NCBI RefSeq assembly: GCF_937915125.1
Contig: NZ_CALDMP010000029.1
Location: forward strand, 1 to 10,010
Length of the DNA: 10,010 nucleotides
Direction: 5' to 3'
Source: an uncultured Ruminococcus sp.
GTDB taxonomy: Bacteria > Bacillota > Clostridia > Oscillospirales > Ruminococcaceae
Shown here: one piece after another, positions 6,857 to 10,010 of the stretch
Position numbering within the stretch: position 1 is the stretch's first letter
How the letters are laid out: every line of letters starts with the position of its first letter
Notes under the pieces: generated by a model
Seen by the model: the letters and a program-made list of their open reading frames with translations, nothing else
The model's database searches: none
What the model was told of the DNA's origin: nothing
Translations under genes and position numbers: made by a program

Positions 6857-6886
6857 AGTATAGCATACTTATGTACTTCTTGTAAA
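6857..6886 (-). promoter_or_regulatory. Candidate promoter of IS66 tnpC
   Basis: Minus-strand TTTACA (6881-6886) and TATACT (6857-6862) lie 18 bases apart, with an extended TGC just before the -10 box. The pair is about 28 bases upstream of the tnpC ATG and inside the element. Confidence 0.45.
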
Positions 6887-6926
6887 TTGACAAATGGACG
6901 ATTTTTATTTCCGGCATTCTGATCTT

Positions 6927-8267
6927 TCAACATTGTGGATTTTCTATGCTTTTACGGGGGGTGACTGAATAGTTACCCGGAATTAAGATACTTACTATAA
7001 ATTCATTTTCTTTTTCATACAAATCCATCTCACCATTTTGTTCCTCCAAGATATCCTTAATTGATTTTAGTCCCCAACCGTGATTGATCTTATCTTTCTT
7101 GTGTGTATCCAGCCGTCTGTTTTGACTTAATACCGACTCACAAATCGTATTTTTTACGATAATTCTAAAATAGCCGGCAATTTTTGAGATTGCTACACTG
7201 ATCTGGGGTTCTTTTATCTGTTCATCTTCGTACTCAATTGCATTATCAATTAAGTTGAATAATATAATACTAAAATCAAATTCAAGCTCCTCCGGAACCG
7301 ATACAAGTATTCGACAAAAGGTTTTTATTCCTTTTTTCTGTGCTTCACCAAATTTGGTATTGATCACAGCGTTGATAATACTACTGGAACATTCCACTGG
7401 CTCTTGAACACTGTCAATTTTTTTCTGTATAATTGCATCCGTATACGCCAACGCTTTCTCATATTTTCCCATAACGATTAATTCCCGAATGCATCGCATT
7501 TCATTTTTTAAATCATGACGCATCATAGAAATTTTCTGGTAATTCTCATTGATCTGACGCATTTCCTGTTGTTGTCGGGATAATTGCAGCTTTAACATAT
7601 TTTGTTCAAGCTGCTTCTGATTTGCCAGATTCAGTTTCTGCATGAAAAGAAAAATCACACCATCTAAAACTGTAATAAGAATTACAACGAGCAAACACAT
7701 ATACTGGTGTTCCGGTAAAACGAGAGAGATCAAATACATTAAAGTTCCGACAAGTAAAGCAATCACAAATGCAGAGATCATGATTACCCATTCACCCGTA
7801 GAAAAATTAAATTTATTCTTCCGACGATAAATTAAAATCAATTCGGCTATCACATAATAAATCAATTTAGTCAGGATTAGGCATATAATGCGGCTGGCAT
7901 CCTGTGCAACAACCAATTCTCCAATGGACACCTTTGACACATAAGAAATTATATACAGCACCGGCAAATTGATAAAGCAGAACATCAAATAACATATCAC
8001 TGACAAAAATACTTTCTCAAATAGTTTTCCTTTTAAAAATACTGCTGAAAACAGCGTACATCCGCCGATCAATGTCACGATAAACAAAATATCACTGTTT
8101 AAAAGAATTGTGAAAGAATAATCAAAAACCGACAATTCCAAAAACAAGGATGCACTTTTGAGCCACCTGTTATTGGTGGATTTGTATCCAAAAAACCGGA
8201 TCATCAAACGACTGATGATAAAGCACTCCACAAGCACAGCTGTCAATTCTAATGCACTCCAGATCAA
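6927..8267 (-). CDS. GHKL sensor histidine kinase (AgrC-like), C-terminal tail replaced by IS66 sequence
   Basis: Membrane sensor kinase of 446 residues. About six or seven hydrophobic segments occupy residues 1-210, then a coiled-coil linker (213-245). The dimerisation/phosphoacceptor segment has MRHDLKNEM (H251). The ATPase has an N box FNLIDNAIEY (N338, N342) and a G box HGWGLKSIKD (396-405). This is the HPK10 pattern of AgrC-type kinases that often sense peptides. Translation probably starts at TTG 8267, overlapping the regulator's TGA (TTGA), so the two are coupled; no in-frame ATG fits better. Residues 431-446 (GNYSVTPRKSIENPQC) come from the IS66 end. Joining the target duplication gives the ancestral ending ILIP-ENIKNLIGG-stop, 439 residues. 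The catalytic domain is complete, so activity is likely kept. No adjacent peptide precursor or AgrB-like processing gene remains. Confidence 0.92.
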   Translation of the reverse strand: MIWSALELTAVLVECFIISRLMIRFFGYKSTNNRWLKSASLFLELSVFDYSFTILLNSDILFIVTLIGGCTLFSAVFLKGKLFEKVFLSVICYLMFCFINLPVLYIISYVSKVSIGELVVAQDASRIICLILTKLIYYVIAELILIYRRKNKFNFSTGEWVIMISAFVIALLVGTLMYLISLVLPEHQYMCLLVVILITVLDGVIFLFMQKLNLANQKQLEQNMLKLQLSRQQQEMRQINENYQKISMMRHDLKNEMRCIRELIVMGKYEKALAYTDAIIQKKIDSVQEPVECSSSIINAVINTKFGEAQKKGIKTFCRILVSVPEELEFDFSIILFNLIDNAIEYEDEQIKEPQISVAISKIAGYFRIIVKNTICESVLSQNRRLDTHKKDKINHGWGLKSIKDILEEQNGEMDLYEKENEFIVSILIPGNYSVTPRKSIENPQC

Positions 8268-8998
8268 ATCTCATCATCCTCTCTTAAAATAATCTGAAAC
8301 TGCTTTTTTATAGATGCCACATTTGATCTGCTGATAGGCAACTCGGAACCGTCACACAAAATAACCTTATCAGATAATATCTGGTGTATAGATTTTGAGT
8401 TCACAATATAGCTTTTGTGTATACGAATAAATCCCTTTTCTTTCAGCATTTTTTCAAGGACATCCATTGTATATCTGCGTGTGAATAATCGCTGTGAGTT
8501 TTTTTCTTTTGAGTACACGAAAAACAAATCGTGTCTGACGGAATAAAAATATTGGATTTTCATCAGATAAAAATTATGTACTTCTCCGGTTTCTACCTTT
8601 AATTGAATGATATTGTTTTCCTCATGCAACATCTGGCAGTATGCCTGAATGGTTTCCGCCGTATCGCTTTCTAGTGTATCCTTTTGGATAAAACGATACG
8701 GTGCGTAATGGATTGACTCGAAAACAAGATTACTATGACTGGATACAAATACAATCACTGTTTCCAGTTTTCGTTTTCTAATTTCTGCAGCTAATTGGAT
8801 TCCAGAAATTCCAGGCATATCAATATCCATAAATACAATATCAAAATTGCTATTCTCAAATTGTTCGTAAAAGTCAGCGCTTTCATAAAAACATTTAATT
8901 TCCACTTCAAACTGATTATTGATAAATTCTTTTTCTACTAAATATCTGTAATTTTTAAGAAAGCCCTTTTCATCATCCACAATCGCAATTCGAATCAT
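8264..8998 (-). CDS. LytTR-family response regulator (AgrA/LytR-like)
   Basis: DNA-binding response regulator of 244 residues, partner of the adjoining kinase. The receiver domain (about 1-120) has the acidic pair D8-D9 (IVDDE), phosphoacceptor D58 (VFMDIDMPG), the serine pair at 86-87 and K106 (FIQKD). The LytTR domain (about 130-238) has the typical FIRIHKSYIVN block (190-200) and ELPISRSN near its end; these domains bind short direct repeats. The start ATG at 8998 is preceded by AGGGAGGA at good spacing. The stop overlaps the kinase start by the TTGA arrangement. A promoter with three 20-bp repeats lies upstream, consistent with autoregulation. All key residues are present and length is normal for the family. 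Confidence 0.93.
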   Translation of the reverse strand: MIRIAIVDDEKGFLKNYRYLVEKEFINNQFEVEIKCFYESADFYEQFENSNFDIVFMDIDMPGISGIQLAAEIRKRKLETVIVFVSSHSNLVFESIHYAPYRFIQKDTLESDTAETIQAYCQMLHEENNIIQLKVETGEVHNFYLMKIQYFYSVRHDLFFVYSKEKNSQRLFTRRYTMDVLEKMLKEKGFIRIHKSYIVNSKSIHQILSDKVILCDGSELPISRSNVASIKKQFQIILREDDEI

Positions 8999-9021
8999 AA
9001 ACAGTCCTCCCTATACCTAAA

Positions 9022-9051
9022 ATGATACCATAAACGACAGCAAAAAGTCAA
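9022..9051 (-). promoter_or_regulatory. Promoter of the regulator-kinase operon
   Basis: On the minus strand TTGACT (9046-9051) and TATCAT (9022-9027) are 18 bases apart, followed by a short leader with the AGGGAGGA ribosome site. The -10 box ends about 23 bases before the ATG. The match is good and the position is natural. Confidence 0.6.
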
Positions 9052-9085
9052 GCTATATTCACGAACTGCTTGTAAAATCAATCAG

Positions 9086-9149
9086 AAAACGATAGCATCA
9101 AAAAGAAAACGTTAGCTCCTAAAATAAAACGATAACTTGCTATCGTTTT
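9086..9149. promoter_or_regulatory. Three 20-bp-phased repeats plus one inverted copy: probable LytTR binding sites
   Basis: AAAACGATAGC (9086-9096), AAAACGTTAGC (9106-9116) and AAAACGATAAC (9126-9136) recur at exactly 20 bases. A fourth perfect copy of the first, AAAACGATAGC, is inverted at 9149-9139. The nearest repeat ends 34 bases upstream of the -35 box. On the transcribed strand the cores read CTATCGTTTT and CTAACGTTTT; the ACGTT core resembles the published LytTR half-site, where pairs of ~9-bp direct repeats sit about two helical turns apart. Binding by the adjacent regulator is an inference. Confidence 0.55.
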
Positions 9150-9154
9150 ATTTT
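9121..9154. terminator. Perfect 14-bp AT-rich palindrome, terminator-like or operator
   Basis: AAAATAAAACGATA (9121-9134) pairs perfectly with TATCGTTTTATTTT (9141-9154) across a 6-base loop. The stem contains the third direct repeat and the inverted copy. It ends in T-rich sequence on both strands, so it might terminate transcription both ways, but the low GC also suits a symmetric protein site. Confidence 0.4.
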
Positions 9155-9169
9155 CCCCAAAAATGACAA

Positions 9170-9203
9170 ACAGCCACAGTGATTTTCTTTTCACTGTGGC
9201 TGT
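9170..9203 (-). terminator. Strong hairpin, probable terminator
   Basis: ACAGCCACAGTGA (9170-9182) pairs perfectly with TCACTGTGGCTGT (9191-9203) across an 8-base loop. On the minus strand it is followed by TTTGTCATTTTT, a moderate T-tract. It would stop transcripts coming from the polymerase/intron side before the regulator operon. Confidence 0.55.
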
Positions 9204-9218
9204 CATCGTTTGATAATT

Positions 9219-9250
9219 GCCGGAAAAGTGCTTATTTCTCGGCTTTTTTA
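9219..9250 (+). terminator. Weak hairpin with T-tract
   Basis: GCCG (9219-9222) with neighbouring AAA pairs with TTT and CGGC (to 9243), followed by TTTTTTA. The stem is short and interrupted, and no plus-strand gene precedes it, so it may be a relic of the intron's target region. Confidence 0.25.
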
Positions 9251-9252
9251 CA

Positions 9253-9297
9253 AATCGAGTAGGAGGCTACCCATTAGCTGAGTAGCCGACCTCTCAC
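9253..9297 (-). ncRNA. Group II intron domain VI and 3' end
   Basis: Directly after domain V comes GTGAGAGGTC, then GGCTAC and its complement GTAGCC around a short loop, then CTCCTACTCGAT. The hairpin fits domain VI. The exact 3' splice site is uncertain by a few bases because the far exon is not recognisable. Confidence 0.6.
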
Positions 9298-9331
9298 ACC
9301 ACCGTGCGTACCGTTCGGTACACGGCGGTTC
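9298..9331 (-). ncRNA. Group II intron domain V
   Basis: A 34-nt hairpin beginning GAACCGCCGTGTACC and ending GCACGGTGGT. The lower stem is ACCGCCGTG with CACGGTGGT (one wobble), the upper stem TACC with GGTA, the loop GAAC, and a 2-base bulge (CG) sits on the 3' side. Length, bulge and position directly after the maturase stop fit domain V, the catalytic core hairpin. The loop is not a strict GNRA. Confidence 0.75.
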
Positions 9332-9545
9332 AATAATTTGAGTGCAGTACCTTGTATCTGTGGAGTATGTCATCATACCCCACTGATGCAAGGTATTCGT
9401 TTGTTAGTGACTTATGCAGAATGTAGCTGTCAGCAATTCGCCAATAGCCTTTCCTGCTGTTCGCCCACTCCCAAGCCTTTTGTTTGTTTATGCCAAGCTT
9501 CTTTAGATTACTGAACCTTGCACTCACCTTCTTCCACTGCTTCCA
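9330..9545 (-). pseudogene. Group II intron reverse transcriptase/maturase, C-terminal fragment
   Basis: The 71 residues WKQWKKVSARFSNLKKLG to HSNY match the C-terminal maturase (domain X) and tail of bacterial group II intron proteins. Visible blocks are WKQWKK, a KLGI-x-K-x-KAWEWAN block, GYWRIADSYILHKSLTNEYL and a short tail. This region helps the protein bind and fold its own intron. All reverse transcriptase motifs, including YADD, are missing, so there is no activity. The TGA stop (9332-9330) overlaps the first bases of domain V, the arrangement seen in complete introns of this type. The frame is continuous with the upstream polymerase fragment, so a 205-residue chimera could be translated, but with no evident function. 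Confidence 0.85.
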
Positions 9546-9947
9546 ATGAATATCTTCCGGCGAAACATACCGCAGATAGATCTCATAGATCTTCGTGCTG
9601 ACTTCCATGTAATGTGCCATTTGCGGTGGTGCAACAATATAATCCAGTTTCAAAGACGGGTCACGATCCAGCTCTGATGCAAAGCAGGAACTGTCTGTAA
9701 ATTCGTGGTATGGTTCTTTTCTAAGCCGTTCCTCATTGACTTCCCTAACCCGCTGGATCACTTCAAAAAGCCTTGCTCTGCCAGGAATACCATATTGTTT
9801 CAGAGCGGGCGTAACAGCAAGGCAGATGGTCTTCTCCGTGCGGCTCTCATCCGCTACCACAAGATTCGTATTCAGTGGGTCAAGTCCACGGTCAACACAT
9901 GCAACGGATGCGTAAAAGCTTTTCAGATCGATACAAATACACTGCAT
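9546..9947 (-). pseudogene. Y-family DNA polymerase (UmuC/DinB-like), N-terminal fragment
   Basis: The first 134 residues of a Y-family translesion polymerase of the Firmicutes UmuC type: MQCICIDLKSFYASVACVDR, then VADESRTEKTICLAVTPALK, then IVAPPQMAHYMEVSTKIY. Catalytic D7 and the FYAS motif are present. The protein breaks after SPEDIH, exactly where family members usually continue with VYSIDE, so the palm acidic pair, thumb and little finger are lost. The preferred start is ATG 9947, because GGAG lies 10 bases upstream and the protein then begins like its family; the ATG at 9986 adds 13 residues with no counterpart. The preceding frame's stop touches this start (TGATATG). The product cannot be an active polymerase. 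Confidence 0.85.
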
Positions 9948-9948
9948 A

Positions 9949-10008
9949 TCAATCACTCCAATACGAATAGTCCTCATCCATACCAAGCATCCCCGTCAAA
10001 AATCGACT
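9949..10008 (-). CDS. Possible C-terminus of the gene before the polymerase (partial)
   Basis: A minus-strand frame enters from beyond the right edge and ends RFLTGMLGMDEDYSYWSD-stop, one base before the polymerase ATG. The close TGA-T-ATG join suggests an operon partner. Nineteen codons are too few to name a family, and no start is in view. Confidence 0.35.
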   Translation of the reverse strand, partial: SRFLTGMLGMDEDYSYWSD

Positions 10009-10010
10009 GT

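Larger units (their letters stand above)
5412..6976 (-). mobile_element. Complete IS66-family element with 8-bp target duplication
   Basis: Both ends begin GTAACTATTCAGTC reading inward (from 5412 on the plus strand and from 6976 on the minus strand), then C-rich sequence and AAAG. The flanks are the identical octamer CCGGAATT at 5404-5411 and 6977-6984. An 8-bp duplication and GTAA ends are typical of IS66. The 1565-bp element carries only tnpC, with no tnpA or tnpB, as in the ISBst12-type subgroup. Its insertion target was the last codons of the histidine kinase. Confidence 0.95.
9253..9545 (-). mobile_element. 3' remnant of a group II intron
   Basis: The minus strand carries, in order, the last 71 codons of the intron-encoded protein, a 34-nt domain V, a domain VI hairpin and a probable 3' end near 9253. 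The 5' part (domains I-III, reverse transcriptase and most of domain IV, normally well over a kilobase) is absent and replaced by polymerase coding sequence at 9546. The remnant can neither splice nor move by itself. Confidence 0.8.

Noticed and set aside
9086..9136. Three evenly spaced repeats as a CRISPR array
   Set aside because: The repeats are 11 bases with 9-base spacers, far below CRISPR sizes, and no cas genes are present. Their place before a LytTR operon fits binding sites better.
5366..9250. A full agr-type quorum system with AgrB and AgrD
   Set aside because: Only the regulator and kinase are visible. No AgrB-like membrane protease or cyclic-peptide precursor was found on either strand, so no peptide signal is claimed.
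1..10010. tRNA, rRNA or riboswitch genes
   Set aside because: No cloverleaf with a conserved T-loop, no rRNA sequence and no known riboswitch core were seen. The only structured RNA supported is the group II intron end.

Overview
The window looks like an accessory region of a gut or rumen Ruminococcus-type Clostridia (Oscillospiraceae). This inference rests on two dockerin-bearing reading frames, a BspA-type leucine-rich-repeat surface protein, a GHKL/LytTR two-component pair and moderate GC. Nearly every gene lies on the minus strand. The species cannot be fixed from this sequence alone.

Layout, left to right. (1) 51-1067 encodes a secreted BspA-like repeat protein that stops in mid-repeat. 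(2) 1068-1771 holds two possible very small ORFs and a 179-bp hairpin element whose ends match the IS5-family element further right. (3) 1772-3064 encodes a secreted dockerin protein of unknown catalytic role. Directly upstream is the 3' remnant of a second dockerin gene (3078-3422). (4) 3423-4362 is an IS5-family element that has lost its 3' end, carries a -1 frameshift and runs in frame into the dockerin remnant. (5) 4363-5365 is an IS3-family element that has lost its 5' end; the IS5 end abuts its orfA codons directly. (6) 5412-6976 is a complete IS66-family element with matching ends and a perfect 8-bp target duplication (CCGGAATT). (7) 6927-8998 is a LytTR response regulator plus GHKL histidine kinase operon. 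The IS66 copy sits in the last codons of the kinase, so its natural C-terminus can be reconstructed. A third gene once began two bases after the kinase stop and was broken by the IS3 element. (8) 8999-9252 holds the operon promoter, three direct repeats with an exact 20-bp period (probable LytTR sites) and hairpins. (9) 9253-9947 is a chimera: the 5' part of a Y-family DNA polymerase gene fused in frame to the end of a group II intron (maturase tail, domain V, domain VI).

Working picture: a sensory operon once controlled or accompanied a further gene and lay beside cell-surface and dockerin genes. Repeated insertion and deletion by IS5, IS3, IS66 and a group II intron then eroded the spaces between them. 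The regulator and kinase still look functional. The IS66 transposase is intact, and the IS3 OrfB is intact but lacks its orfA. The dockerin remnant, IS5 transposase, polymerase and intron are broken. Two junctions (near 3423 and 9546) happen to be in frame. They could be real deletions or assembly joins, and reads across them would settle that.
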